Assembly: GCA_000466585.1 (NCBI GenBank)
Contig: KE993502.1
Location: 78,692 to 142,691, forward strand
Direction: 5' to 3'
From: Clostridiales bacterium oral taxon 876 str. F0540
Lineage (GTDB): Bacteria > Bacillota > Clostridia > Clostridiales > Clostridiaceae
DNA: 64,000 nucleotides
Shown here: positions 18,316 through 27,047 of the stretch, in pieces
How the letters are laid out: each line of letters starts with the position of its first letter
Position numbering within the stretch: position 1 is the first letter of the stretch
The notes under the pieces: model-generated
Seen by the model: the letters and a program-made list of their open reading frames with translations, nothing else
Told to the model about the DNA's origin: nothing
The model's database searches: none
Position numbers and translations under genes: made by a program

Positions 18316-18357
18316 AAATTAAAAAGGATTAAAATTAAGATTAAAATTAGATTAAAA
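18316..18357 (-). promoter_or_regulatory. Three to four direct repeats upstream of the ABC operon
   Basis: GATTAAAA-containing nonamers lie at 18326-18334 (GGATTAAAA), 18338-18346 and 18349-18357 (both AGATTAAAA). A weaker AAATTAAAA is at 18316-18324. Spacings are 10, 12 and 11 bp, about one helical turn, as expected for OmpR-type regulators. The same repeat occurs twice before the DedA-PAP2 operon. On the transcribed strand the unit is TTTTAATCT. Confidence 0.55.
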
Positions 18358-18435
18358 CTACAAAAATAATTACATTATTTTAAGAAGTCCATTTTAAATT
18401 ACACAACAACTTTATTGATACTCCACAGTTATTCC

Positions 18436-18507
18436 AATCGAGGAGGCGAATGTTTGCTTCACTCACCGACCTCTCACCCCGTTCGTACCCTCTGATACAC
18501 ATTCATA
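18436..18507 (-). mobile_element. Relic resembling a group II intron 3' end (domains V/VI)
   Basis: The minus strand reads GGGTACGAACGGGGTGAGAG, then GTCGG, and ends CGCCTCCTCGATT. From memory, bacterial group II introns end with a GTACG-ACGG / GTGAGAGG-CGG stretch and CCTCCTACTCGATT. An 8-pair hairpin (GGTGAGTG with CATTCGCC, two G-U wobbles, 7-base loop) matches a domain VI position. The domain V-like part is degenerate and lacks a clear AGC triad. No reverse transcriptase is nearby. It is notably GC-rich for this gap (18251-18679). Otherwise the gap holds the repeats at 18316-18357, a terminator at 18550, and AT-rich sequence in which I see nothing more. Confidence 0.4.
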
Positions 18508-18549
18508 TCTGGAGATTTTATGGGCAAAGATTATAATATATAAATATGA

Positions 18550-18606
18550 ATACCAGAAATCCCAAGATAGATTTTTCACCTAGGATTTCTGGTATTTATC
18601 TTTTTT
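18550..18606 (+). terminator. Strong hairpin with T-run
   Basis: ATACCAGAAATCC (18550-18562) pairs perfectly with GGATTTCTGGTAT (18583-18595), then TTATCTTTTTT follows on the plus strand. On the minus strand the following sequence is also T-rich, so it could serve the chemoreceptor gene that ends at 18680. No plus-strand gene precedes it. Confidence 0.6.
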
Positions 18607-18679
18607 ATAGAAGTAAATTTTTCTGCAATATAACAATATACTAAAGTAATAAAACATCTATAAATCTATGAATGTTGCG

Positions 18680-20392
18680 TTATACTCTAAACTTTTGAAT
18701 CATACTAGTAAGGTTCTCTGCCATTTCAGCCTGTGCTTGTGTAGCTTTTGCGATCTGCTCAATTGCTGATGTAGTTTCATCAACACTACTTAATATTTCC
18801 TGAGAACTAGATGATGATTCTTGTGCAGACGCAGCTACTGTTTGTATTGCATTAGTAACTTGATCTATAGCTTCTGCCATAGATCGTGTTGCCTGTGAAA
18901 TCTCTTTAGATATTTCACTAAAGTAATTAGAGTCTTCTTCATACTGTTTTCCAGTCTTTATCATAAAATCATAATCTGGCTTAACATCTTGCTCTATAAA
19001 GCCAAGCACTTCTTGAGCATTTTTTGATAAATTATTAAATGATTGTTGAACTTGATCCACTATATCTTGTATTTGTTTTACTGTAGCAGCAGATTGCTCC
19101 GCAAGTTTTCGCACCTCTGATGCTACAACAGCAAATCCTCTCCCCTGTTCTCCTGCCCTGGCAGCTTCTATAGCTGCGTTTAGAGATAACAAATTAGTTT
19201 GGGCTGCTATAGAACTTATAGTATCACCCATTATTTTTATCTGTTCTACTACCTTGCCATCATCTATGGCTTTTAAAATCTTTATCTGCTTGTCTTTATA
19301 AAGATTATTAGTATCCTCTATTGACTTTGAACTCTTATCTTTAACTTCAACAGCACGTACTTTAATTTCATTTGCATTATGACTTGCATCTTTAGACTTT
19401 CTGTCAAGTTGACTAGATGTAGAACCGATCTCTTCTATAGATGCATTTATTTCCTGAGTAGAAGCACTTAATTCTTCTGATCCCTTAGATATCTGTTTGG
19501 TCGATTGATTCATTATTTCCATTTTAGATAATATCTCTTCAATAGTTGAAGAAAGTTCCTCACTAGACGCTCCCATTGCTTCTGCACTATTAGTTAATTC
19601 CTCAATTAAACTTCTTGTATTTTTTACTGCTTTATTTAATTCTTTTACCAATATGCCTATTTCATCTTTAGTATCTATATCAATATTTTGAGTTAAGTCA
19701 CCACTACCTAGTGACCTTGCAAAAGTTAATACTTTCTTTAGCTGACTACTTATTTTTGTAGATATAAATAAACCTAAACTCACAGCTATAATTAATACAC
19801 ATATAGAAAGTATAGTTGCCATTTTAAAGGCTGATGAATAAATAGATTGATTATTATCATTTGCTTGTTGTGCATGAATTATAAATAGTTTTACAAGGTT
19901 ATTTAAAGTGCTTGACATTTCTTTTCTTATATCTGAAACTTTAGGGAACGCTTCCTTTGCTTTTTCATAATTATTTTCTTTAACTAAATTTATTATATCT
20001 TCTCTAGAGGTTCTATAGTTCTTAATTCCTTCTTTAAATTCGTCATATATTTTTTCTTCTTCGGATGTCAAATTTATTTTCTCAAAGCTTACCATAAGTT
20101 GATCATTTTCTAGTTTAAAATCATTTATCTCTTCTTGTAACTCTGAAAGCCTATATCTATTATCTTTGTCAAGGATCAATAAGATATTACCCCTAATTTG
20201 TAACAAATTCTCATTTATGGTTTTTAATTGATTTATGGGTATCAAATTTTTTTCATACATATTAATTGCATTATTATTGATTTTAGACATATCAGAAATT
20301 CCAGTTATAGCAACAATACCTATAAGCAAAGATACTAATGTAAACCCACCCACTAACTTAACTTTAATTTTCATGTCATTAAACCATTTCAT
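18680..20392 (-). CDS. Methyl-accepting chemotaxis protein
   Basis: 570 residues: cytosolic start MKWFNDMKIKVKL, TM1, a 4HB_MCP-type sensor of about 150 residues, TM2, HAMP, and a long coiled-coil signalling domain with the hairpin tip EAARAGEQGRGFAVVASEVR. The ATG at 20392 is preferred because AGGAGGAGA lies just upstream; a 14-codon longer frame lacks such a site. The ligand is not inferable. Confidence 0.93.
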   Translation of the reverse strand: MKWFNDMKIKVKLVGGFTLVSLLIGIVAITGISDMSKINNNAINMYEKNLIPINQLKTINENLLQIRGNILLILDKDNRYRLSELQEEINDFKLENDQLMVSFEKINLTSEEEKIYDEFKEGIKNYRTSREDIINLVKENNYEKAKEAFPKVSDIRKEMSSTLNNLVKLFIIHAQQANDNNQSIYSSAFKMATILSICVLIIAVSLGLFISTKISSQLKKVLTFARSLGSGDLTQNIDIDTKDEIGILVKELNKAVKNTRSLIEELTNSAEAMGASSEELSSTIEEILSKMEIMNQSTKQISKGSEELSASTQEINASIEEIGSTSSQLDRKSKDASHNANEIKVRAVEVKDKSSKSIEDTNNLYKDKQIKILKAIDDGKVVEQIKIMGDTISSIAAQTNLLSLNAAIEAARAGEQGRGFAVVASEVRKLAEQSAATVKQIQDIVDQVQQSFNNLSKNAQEVLGFIEQDVKPDYDFMIKTGKQYEEDSNYFSEISKEISQATRSMAEAIDQVTNAIQTVAASAQESSSSSQEILSSVDETTSAIEQIAKATQAQAEMAENLTSMIQKFRV

Positions 20393-20645
20393 ATAAATCC
20401 TCTCCTCCTTTTTTGAATCATAATCAAAGAACAACTCTATGTCTAATACTGTTAGTAGTTTGTTATTTAGTTTCGCTATACCTTATCTTCAACAAGAGTA
20501 AATTTAGTGTATTGGCAAATATCCATTAAAGATACACCTCTTTTTAAGCTTATAGGCTTGTTCACTATAATATATTCAAAGGATGAACTTTAGTGATATT
20601 GATTACATTTATAAATGTATTTGCAATAAAAAAGTTTTCTATATT

Positions 20646-20674
20646 TTTAGATTTCAACGAAATGGTGCTATAAT
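20646..20674 (+). promoter_or_regulatory. Sigma-A-type promoter of the His-tailed DMT transporter gene
   Basis: TTTAGA at 20646-20651 and TATAAT at 20669-20674 are separated by 17 bp. The expected transcription start is near 20681, only about 35 bases before the first start codon. The transcript would therefore begin close to the CCTCCT arm of the hairpin that covers the Shine-Dalgarno. Confidence 0.55.
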
Positions 20675-20717
20675 ATATATATCCTCCTATACGGGATAGC
20701 AAGGAGGACATATATAT
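20675..20717 (+). promoter_or_regulatory. Hairpin masking the Shine-Dalgarno of the DMT transporter
   Basis: CCTCCT at 20683-20688 is complementary to AGGAGG at 20702-20707, the ribosome binding site. ATAT tracts flank both and can extend the stem through the start codon, with a 2-base bulge. The loop is ATACGGGATAGCA. In RNA this would block translation initiation; as DNA the same inverted repeat could be an operator over the transcription start. It does not match a riboswitch that I recognise. Confidence 0.55.
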
Positions 20718-21819
20718 GCAAGCTGGAATGAAAAGTTTATTAAATAGTTTTTGGGAGGTGAATATAGTGGAAGTTAGACAACATAAATCTGTATTTTTTG
20801 CTGTTTTAGCAGCAGGATTATATGCGATTAGTTCTCCTATATCAAAACTATTATTAAAGGAGATTCCTCCTACACTCATGGCTTCATTTCTATATCTTGG
20901 CGCAGGAATTGGAATGTTCTTTGTTAGCTTTGCCAAGGGGAAGAAGTATAAAGAAAAAGCAGAAGGGAAACTTACTAAACAAGAACTGCCCTATACAATC
21001 GGCATGGTTATATTAGATATTGCAGCCCCTATTTTATTAATGGTAGGACTTACTATGACAACTCCTGCTAACGTGTCATTACTTAATAATTTTGAAATTG
21101 TAGCGACATCATTAATCGCTTTACTAATTTTTAAGGAATCTATCAGCAAAAGACTCTGGGGTGCTATATTCTTAATTACTTTATCAAGTATTATCTTATC
21201 TGTAGAAGATGCAAGCAGTTTTTCTTTTTCTTTTGGTTCAATTTTTGTACTGCTAGCATGTATCTGCTGGGGACTTGAGAATAACTGCACAAGAAAGTTA
21301 TCTATAAAAGATCCATTACAAGTCGTTGTTATTAAGGGGTTTGGTTCTGGAATTGGTTCATTGCTAATTTCATTATTATTAGGTGAGAAAATTAGTAATA
21401 CTTCTTATATCATAGCAGCCCTTATATTAGGATTTTTCGCTTATGGATTAAGTATTTTCTTATATATACATGCTCAAAGATACTTAGGAGCAGCAAAGAC
21501 CAGCGCCTATTATGCTATAGCACCATTTATTGGTGTTGGACTATCATTAATAATTTTTAAAGAAGTACCAACATTATCATTTATTGTTGCCTTAGCAGTT
21601 ATGCTTATAGGAGCATATTTTGCTTCAACAGAAGAGCATTTTCATAAGCATACCCATATTTTATTAATTCATGAGCATATCCATAGTCATGATGATAACC
21701 ATCATAACCATATTCATCCTGAACCTGTTATAGGAGAACATACTCATATCCATACCCATGAAAAATTTAAACATACTCATAAACACAAATCAGATATTCA
21801 TCATTGTCATGTCCACTAA
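20716..21819 (+). CDS. DMT/EamA transporter with histidine-rich C-terminal tail
   Basis: 367 residues from the first ATG. Ten membrane helices with the two EamA repeats are followed by about 60 residues that are very His-rich (HFHKHTH, HEHIHSHDD, HTHIHTHEK), which suggests binding of Zn, Ni or Co. Two in-frame starts both have strong ribosome binding sites. ATG 20716 follows AGGAGG inside a hairpin; GTG 20767 follows GGGAGGTG and would give MEVRQHKSVF. The second start fits the usual EamA N-terminus. A terminator follows at 21839. Confidence 0.88.
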   Translation: MQAGMKSLLNSFWEVNIVEVRQHKSVFFAVLAAGLYAISSPISKLLLKEIPPTLMASFLYLGAGIGMFFVSFAKGKKYKEKAEGKLTKQELPYTIGMVILDIAAPILLMVGLTMTTPANVSLLNNFEIVATSLIALLIFKESISKRLWGAIFLITLSSIILSVEDASSFSFSFGSIFVLLACICWGLENNCTRKLSIKDPLQVVVIKGFGSGIGSLLISLLLGEKISNTSYIIAALILGFFAYGLSIFLYIHAQRYLGAAKTSAYYAIAPFIGVGLSLIIFKEVPTLSFIVALAVMLIGAYFASTEEHFHKHTHILLIHEHIHSHDDNHHNHIHPEPVIGEHTHIHTHEKFKHTHKHKSDIHHCHVH

Positions 21820-21838
21820 ATTATTTCATATGTTTCAT

Positions 21839-21878
21839 AAAAGCACCTGCAAGTCGTTTAATACTTACAGGTGCTTTT
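21839..21878. terminator. Bidirectional intrinsic terminator
   Basis: A 16-bp stem with one mismatch (21839-21854 with 21863-21878; AAAAGCACCTG ... CAGGTGCTTTT), loop 8 bases, with A-run on one side and T-run on the other. It lies between the convergent DMT transporter and ferritin-like genes and can serve both. Confidence 0.85.
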
Positions 21879-21892
21879 ACTAATTTTAATAT

Positions 21893-22423
21893 TTAATATC
21901 TGTTACTATATTTTTCATATAATTGTTTAAATAATTTAACATGTAGTTCTTCATCAAGAATTATTCTTTCCAGTAGCTCTCTTATATATCTATCTTGTAT
22001 TAATGTTATATGATACCTGTAGTTTTCTATAGCCTTCTGCTCAGACTGAATATCCTCCATTATCATTTCTGTTATAAACGTAGTAAAGTTAACATATCTA
22101 GGAGTCCAAAGTCTCCCAGGAGGACAAGCATTATCAATATATATTGGCTTAATTCCCAATAGCTTAATAGTCTCTCCTAAAAGTTCTAGATGCTTCATTT
22201 CAGCCATAGATACTCCGCCAATAAGTTCTGCGTAGTCCTCATATTCACCATCACTTACAAAATGCTGATATACATATAAGTTAATTGCTGTAAACTCACT
22301 TACATCTCCTGAGTAATCCTTTAGAAGAATATTTGCATACTGTACATTGGGTCTTTCGATCCTTGGTTGTGGATAAGGTAGGTTAACAATATATTTTGTA
22401 TGCTTTGAAATATCACCTGGCAT
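21893..22423 (-). CDS. Ferritin-like (diiron) protein
   Basis: 176 residues, mostly helical. Metal-ligand motifs are spaced as in rubrerythrin/Mn-catalase-like four-helix bundles: SEFTAINLY, AEMKHLELL, EDIQSEQKAIENY and DEELHVKLF, i.e. E, ExxH, E and ExxH. The N-terminus is Pro-rich. It is probably a cytosolic di-metal protein of oxidative or metal stress; I cannot say which. A GGAGG site precedes the ATG (AGGAGGCAAAT). This is the last clearly chromosomal intact gene before the mobile region. Confidence 0.75.
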   Translation of the reverse strand: MPGDISKHTKYIVNLPYPQPRIERPNVQYANILLKDYSGDVSEFTAINLYVYQHFVSDGEYEDYAELIGGVSMAEMKHLELLGETIKLLGIKPIYIDNACPPGRLWTPRYVNFTTFITEMIMEDIQSEQKAIENYRYHITLIQDRYIRELLERIILDEELHVKLFKQLYEKYSNRY

Positions 22424-22496
22424 ATTTGCCTCCTAAAAATAAATACATACTATTCTATTCCTTATTTATTTTAAGTATTCCATATAGTGAATTTAA

Positions 22497-22871
22497 TTAC
22501 AGATACTTTTTTATTTCCTCTGGAGATAATACTCTTCCATAAGCTTTTGCTATTGGAAGTGTTCCAAATATATATGCATACATTGGTATTCCTATTGCTG
22601 TTGCAAGTAATACTGCAAATGGATTGTTGCTTCCAACTACTTTTTCTACTATTGACTGTGGTATCCAGTTATGAATTGCAGCTCCAATACCAACCACAAT
22701 GAGTACATAAAGCCATACTCTTTTTATTATGTCTCTAACCTGTTCTTTAGAGTAAGAAATTCTTTCTTTACGAGTCATTTCAATAACTTCAGCATCTGCA
22801 CCTTCTATCTCCCTAACATATCCTTGTACTTCATCTTCAAGACCTAACTTATCAATAATAGTCCCGCCTAA
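22497..22871 (-). pseudogene. Permease (DUF318/ArsP-like) fragment lacking its N-terminal half
   Basis: The frame opens directly at the 3' end of hsdR, right after a TAG at 22872-22874, and encodes LGGTIIDKLGLEDEVQGYV, then a helix (RVWLYVLIVVGIGAAIHNWI) and AIGIPMYAYIFGTLPIAKA. These match from memory the second half of DUF318/ArsP-type permeases, normally over 300 residues. The first half is missing and the C-terminus also ends early (PEEIKKYL). There is no own start with a ribosome binding site except an internal ATG at 22778. It looks like a gene cut by insertion of the element to its right. Confidence 0.7.
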
Positions 22872-25852
22872 CTATTAACACCCCTAAGTGCATTGTATAT
22901 AATAGGCAGCATAGTAGCTTTAAAGAACTCCAGCTTTTCCTTATCTTTTAGCATTTCAGTATAAAACTCGTTGCTATTCTTAAAGCCATTAACTAATATT
23001 TTGCTAAACAAATCATTATAAATATGTCCGAATATTGCCATGCCATTATTTTTTGCGAAGTTAACAATAGTTTTATCATTTCTAAAATCATCAATGATTT
23101 GCTCCATCACCTTATCTACTCCGGTGAATTGAGTGCCAAAGCGCTCATTGATTTTTTTAATTATCTCACTTAAAGTATCTTTATTTTGTGGCTTTGCTCC
23201 TCCTGCATGTTCTGCTCCATAAACCGTTCCTTCACTTTCTTTAACAAGTTCTATTTGTCCTTGATAGCTCTTTTGAATCTTGTAATAGTCCATAGAGATT
23301 TTACCTTCTAAATCAATATCTTCTTCTCTTTTGCTAGGTAATACTTTAAGAAGAAATTTTGCATAGGTATAAAATTCATGCAATTCTTTATCATACATTC
23401 TTACTACCTGAGTAATAAAAGCATATAGCCTCACAAATGATGATAATGAGGATTTAAATTCCTTTTGAGCTAGTTCTTCTAGATCTAAATATCTATCCAT
23501 AGCTGGTTTTAAAAAACCTGATACTTTTCCTAAATCATCTTTTACAGTACGCTTACTAAAGAATACCTTAGCAAAGCTTTCTACCTCTTCTTGTGTATAT
23601 ACTTGTTTTTGATCTAGCAAATGTTTTATATCATAAAGCATATTAGGATTAGTTTCTTTTTCAAGAACTGTGCTTTCATAGAAGGGCTGAAATGCCTTTT
23701 GAATATCTTCAGCACTATTTACAAAGTCTAACACAAAGGTATCTTCTTTTCCCTCACAAGTACGATTCAATCTCGAAAGTGTCTGCACTGCCTTTACATC
23801 GCTAAGCTTCTTATCCACGAACATAGTATGAAGTAATGGTTCATCAAAGCCGGTTTGATATTTCTCAGCAACAATTAGAAAATGAAAATCATCAGTTTTA
23901 AATACTTCCTTTAACTCACTTTCCTTTACAGAATTACCTTTATATTGATTCATCTTTTCTTCTGTTTTAGGCACTCCGTTATCATCAACTTCTCCAGAAA
24001 AAGCAACTAATACATCTAGGTCATTGTAACCTTTTGACTTTATGTAGTTTTTAAATTCCTCGCAGTATCTCACTGCATGTAGACGTGATGCTGTTACTAC
24101 CATAGCTTTTGCTCTTCCTGAAAGCTTATGCCTTGTAACTTCTCTAAACTGCTCTACCATAATAGCTGTTTTTTGTGCCAAATTATGTGGATGTAGCGAT
24201 TGATATTTCTTTATAGCTTTAACCCCTTGTGCTGAGTTAAGCTCTGGGTCATCAGGTATGTTTTTTACTATATTAAAGTACATATTATAAGTCATATAGT
24301 TTTCCAAAACATCTAAAATAAATTTTTCCTCAATAGCCTGACGCATAGAGTAAATATGAAAAGCTCTATACTTACCATCCTTTCCTCTCTCACCAAACAT
24401 TTGTAATGTTTTAGCCTTTGGTGTTGCTGTGAAGGCAAAGAAAGAAAGATTAGGATGTGTACCTTGCGAAACTAATTCCTTTACAATTTCATCTTGTGGA
24501 TCTAGTTTATTTTCCTCAAAGCTTTCTTCTATTTTTGAATATTCTTCTAAAGCATCACTAATATCAGCAAGTGCTACCTTCAATTTAGTCGCTGCTTGGC
24601 CTGTCTGTGAAGAGTGAGCTTCATCAACTATAATAGCAAAGTTTTGCCCTTCCACTTTCTTAACTTCTCCATATATTACAGGGAACTTTTGCAATGTAGT
24701 TATGATGATTTTCTTTCCACTATTTATTGCACTTAGAAGCTGCTTTGAATTTTCATCAATCTTTTCTACAACACCAGCCACATGGTCAAACTGATAAATG
24801 GTCTCCTGCAGCTGGCTGTCCAATATTTTTCTATCCGTTATAACTATAACCGATGAAAATACAGCTTTGTTTTCCGCATTATGTAGTCCTGAGAGTCTAT
24901 GAGCAAGCCATGCTATGGAGTTACTCTTTCCACTGCCTGCACTGTGCTGAATTAAATAATTTTTTCCTGCACCATTTTCATAAACGTCACTAAGAAGCTT
25001 TCTAACAACATCTATTTGATGATATCTTGGAAATATTATTTTTACCTTTCCAGTTACCTTATCCACTTCTTTATGTATAAATTTGTGAAGAATTTCAAGT
25101 AAACTATCAGGAGATAATATATTCCTAAAAAGATATTCTGTATCAAAACCTTCATGATTAGTTGGATTATCCTTTCCCCCTATATTTCCTGCACCTTCTG
25201 AACCTTGATTAAAGGGTAAGAAGAATGTTTTATCTCCTTTTAGTTCAGTTGTCATAAATACAAGATAAGGATCAACAGCAAAGTTTACAAGAGCACGTCT
25301 ATTGAAACCAAAGATAGGCTCATTTGGGTTCCTGTCTGCCTTATACTGATGAATTGCATTATCCACATTTTGGCCAGTCATTGGATTTTTAAGTTCTATT
25401 GTTACAACTGGAATACCATTTATAAAGAGCACAACATCGATGCTATTTTCATTATGCACAGAATAGTGAAGCTGCCTTGTTACGTGAAAAATATTTTTAC
25501 TGTATTTATCTATCAAATCTTCATTCAAGCTTGTTTCAGGCTTGAAGTATACTAATCTGAATTTAACTCCTCTATCAATAAATCCCTGTCTTAAAACATG
25601 TATTAGTCCTTTTTCTTTAGAGTTTATTTCTTTTGTTAGTCTATCAAGAAAAGCTTTTTCAGCATTTCCAGGATAATTGCTTTCATGGCGCTGCCATTCC
25701 TTAGGCTGTGTGGCTTTTATAAAAGAAAATAATGTTTTTGTGTCTAATGCGAGTTCCCTGTTATAATCAAAAGTATTTCCCTTTATATATCCCTGCTCCA
25801 TCAAGCATTCCTCTACAAAATCCTCAAAATCTTTTTCTTTGTAATTAATCAC
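22868..25852 (-). CDS. hsdR: Type I restriction enzyme R subunit
   Basis: About 994 residues. An N-terminal PD-(D/E)XK nuclease has SIDVVLFINGIPVVTIELKN (Asp ... ExK). Two SF2 translocase lobes follow with Walker A HSAGSGKS, DEAH box (VDEAHSS), TATPK and the late motif LSRLNRT. The C-terminal helical region binds the HsdM/HsdS core. A GTG at 25852 is preferred because GAGGGGGAG lies 6 bases upstream; a TTG at 25888 would overlap the AAA+ gene. It is separated from hsdS by seven genes. The stop at 22868 touches the permease fragment. Confidence 0.95.
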   Translation of the reverse strand: MINYKEKDFEDFVEECLMEQGYIKGNTFDYNRELALDTKTLFSFIKATQPKEWQRHESNYPGNAEKAFLDRLTKEINSKEKGLIHVLRQGFIDRGVKFRLVYFKPETSLNEDLIDKYSKNIFHVTRQLHYSVHNENSIDVVLFINGIPVVTIELKNPMTGQNVDNAIHQYKADRNPNEPIFGFNRRALVNFAVDPYLVFMTTELKGDKTFFLPFNQGSEGAGNIGGKDNPTNHEGFDTEYLFRNILSPDSLLEILHKFIHKEVDKVTGKVKIIFPRYHQIDVVRKLLSDVYENGAGKNYLIQHSAGSGKSNSIAWLAHRLSGLHNAENKAVFSSVIVITDRKILDSQLQETIYQFDHVAGVVEKIDENSKQLLSAINSGKKIIITTLQKFPVIYGEVKKVEGQNFAIIVDEAHSSQTGQAATKLKVALADISDALEEYSKIEESFEENKLDPQDEIVKELVSQGTHPNLSFFAFTATPKAKTLQMFGERGKDGKYRAFHIYSMRQAIEEKFILDVLENYMTYNMYFNIVKNIPDDPELNSAQGVKAIKKYQSLHPHNLAQKTAIMVEQFREVTRHKLSGRAKAMVVTASRLHAVRYCEEFKNYIKSKGYNDLDVLVAFSGEVDDNGVPKTEEKMNQYKGNSVKESELKEVFKTDDFHFLIVAEKYQTGFDEPLLHTMFVDKKLSDVKAVQTLSRLNRTCEGKEDTFVLDFVNSAEDIQKAFQPFYESTVLEKETNPNMLYDIKHLLDQKQVYTQEEVESFAKVFFSKRTVKDDLGKVSGFLKPAMDRYLDLEELAQKEFKSSLSSFVRLYAFITQVVRMYDKELHEFYTYAKFLLKVLPSKREEDIDLEGKISMDYYKIQKSYQGQIELVKESEGTVYGAEHAGGAKPQNKDTLSEIIKKINERFGTQFTGVDKVMEQIIDDFRNDKTIVNFAKNNGMAIFGHIYNDLFSKILVNGFKNSNEFYTEMLKDKEKLEFFKATMLPIIYNALRGVNS

Positions 25853-25874
25853 CCTAAGCTCCCCCTCTTTAACC

Positions 25875-27044
25875 CTATCTAAACCCAATCTGCTTAGAAA
25901 TATTGTTCATTATTTTGGTATTAATATCACGCAAATTTTGTATTGTCCTCGTATCTATGTTCTTAATATCAATTATTTGAGTTTCACTTAATTTAATATT
26001 AAGTTTTTCTTCAATCTTCCTTATCATCTGGTTTACCTTATGGCTTAAATAATTTTGCTTATCTTCCTGACTAAGTGGATTTAACTGACACATAAAGTTA
26101 AAGCGAGACATAAGTTCTGGAGAAATTGTTTTGCTTACATCTTGCTTTTTTATATTGGATGTAAATATAATCAGGTACTTATTTAAATCGAATTCTCTTG
26201 CTAAAGAATCCGTAAAACTTCCATCTTCCAATAACTCTAAGAAAAAATTAAATACAGGCTTACTTGCTTTTTCAAACTCATCAATTAATATTATTTTAGA
26301 GTTGCTTCTAAGTATTTTTTCAGATAACTCTCCTTTATTGCTGCCAACATATCCTCTTGGACTTCCTATTAAGCTGCTTAGTGCATTTTCATCACTGTAA
26401 TTACCAAAGTTTATCTTAATCATCTTTTCAGTAGGTGTTAAATAGTTATGTAATAATCTGGCTATCTCAGTTTTCCCAATTCCAGATTCACCGCAGATAA
26501 ATACAGAAAATACTGGCTGTTCCCCTATCTTATTAAAAAGCCTATACTTTATTAGTTCCTCTTTAAGACGTTTCTTAAAATTATCATTACCAAATAAATT
26601 ACTATTTAAATGATGAATCATGCTATTAAACATAGCTTCATCTATATCAACTACATTATTTATTGATTCATGAGGCATTCCAAGCAATATTTCTAGTTTT
26701 TGTATTTCGGAAATCCTCAAATATAATGTGTTTTTAATTATTTCGCTATATCTTTTATCAACTATTATGTAGATATCACATTCATAATTTTCTAGTGTTA
26801 TATTTAAAAATGGAACAATTAATCCAATTAGATTTTCTGCCCTATCTTCGTTAAAAAGCAGCGATGAAATATCTATATATACAGCCTCTGTACCTGCTGG
26901 AAACTCAACTTTATCTTCATTACCTTTTTTATTAAAAATTGCCCAATCTACAATGGCACAATCTTGTTCTTCTACTAATTTCTCTATTTCCTTAAAGTTT
27001 CTCTTGTCATATTCATAAACTATTACTTTTTCCACTAACTTCAC
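25875..27044 (-). CDS. ClpB-like AAA+ ATPase, defence-locus associated
   Basis: 389 residues. The first ~150 have no recognisable domain. An AAA+ module of Clp/Hsp100 type follows: Walker A GESGIGKT, pore-loop-like GSPRGYVG, Walker B IILIDEFEKA, sensor 1 FTSNI and Arg-finger region PELMSRF. A small C-terminal helical lid ends the protein. There is one AAA domain only, and no ClpP-binding loop or Clp N domain is seen. GTG start at 27044, alternative GTG at 27035. It follows the 267-residue gene by 3 bp and precedes hsdR; role unknown. Confidence 0.8.
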   Translation of the reverse strand: MKLVEKVIVYEYDKRNFKEIEKLVEEQDCAIVDWAIFNKKGNEDKVEFPAGTEAVYIDISSLLFNEDRAENLIGLIVPFLNITLENYECDIYIIVDKRYSEIIKNTLYLRISEIQKLEILLGMPHESINNVVDIDEAMFNSMIHHLNSNLFGNDNFKKRLKEELIKYRLFNKIGEQPVFSVFICGESGIGKTEIARLLHNYLTPTEKMIKINFGNYSDENALSSLIGSPRGYVGSNKGELSEKILRSNSKIILIDEFEKASKPVFNFFLELLEDGSFTDSLAREFDLNKYLIIFTSNIKKQDVSKTISPELMSRFNFMCQLNPLSQEDKQNYLSHKVNQMIRKIEEKLNIKLSETQIIDIKNIDTRTIQNLRDINTKIMNNISKQIGFR

Positions 27045-27047
27045 CTG

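Noticed and set aside
18450..18536. 28-codon plus-strand ORF with a GAGGAGG site
   Set aside because: It is better explained by the reverse-strand similarity to a group II intron end; no conservation can be shown and the peptide resembles nothing.
20565..20936. 123-residue minus-strand frame over the DMT promoter region
   Set aside because: It overlaps the plus-strand transporter start, promoter and hairpin, lacks a plausible start and looks like a shadow.
22487..22702. Plus-strand 71-residue frame
   Set aside because: It lies opposite the permease fragment, is an antisense shadow with low-complexity Leu/Gln content, and has no ribosome binding site.
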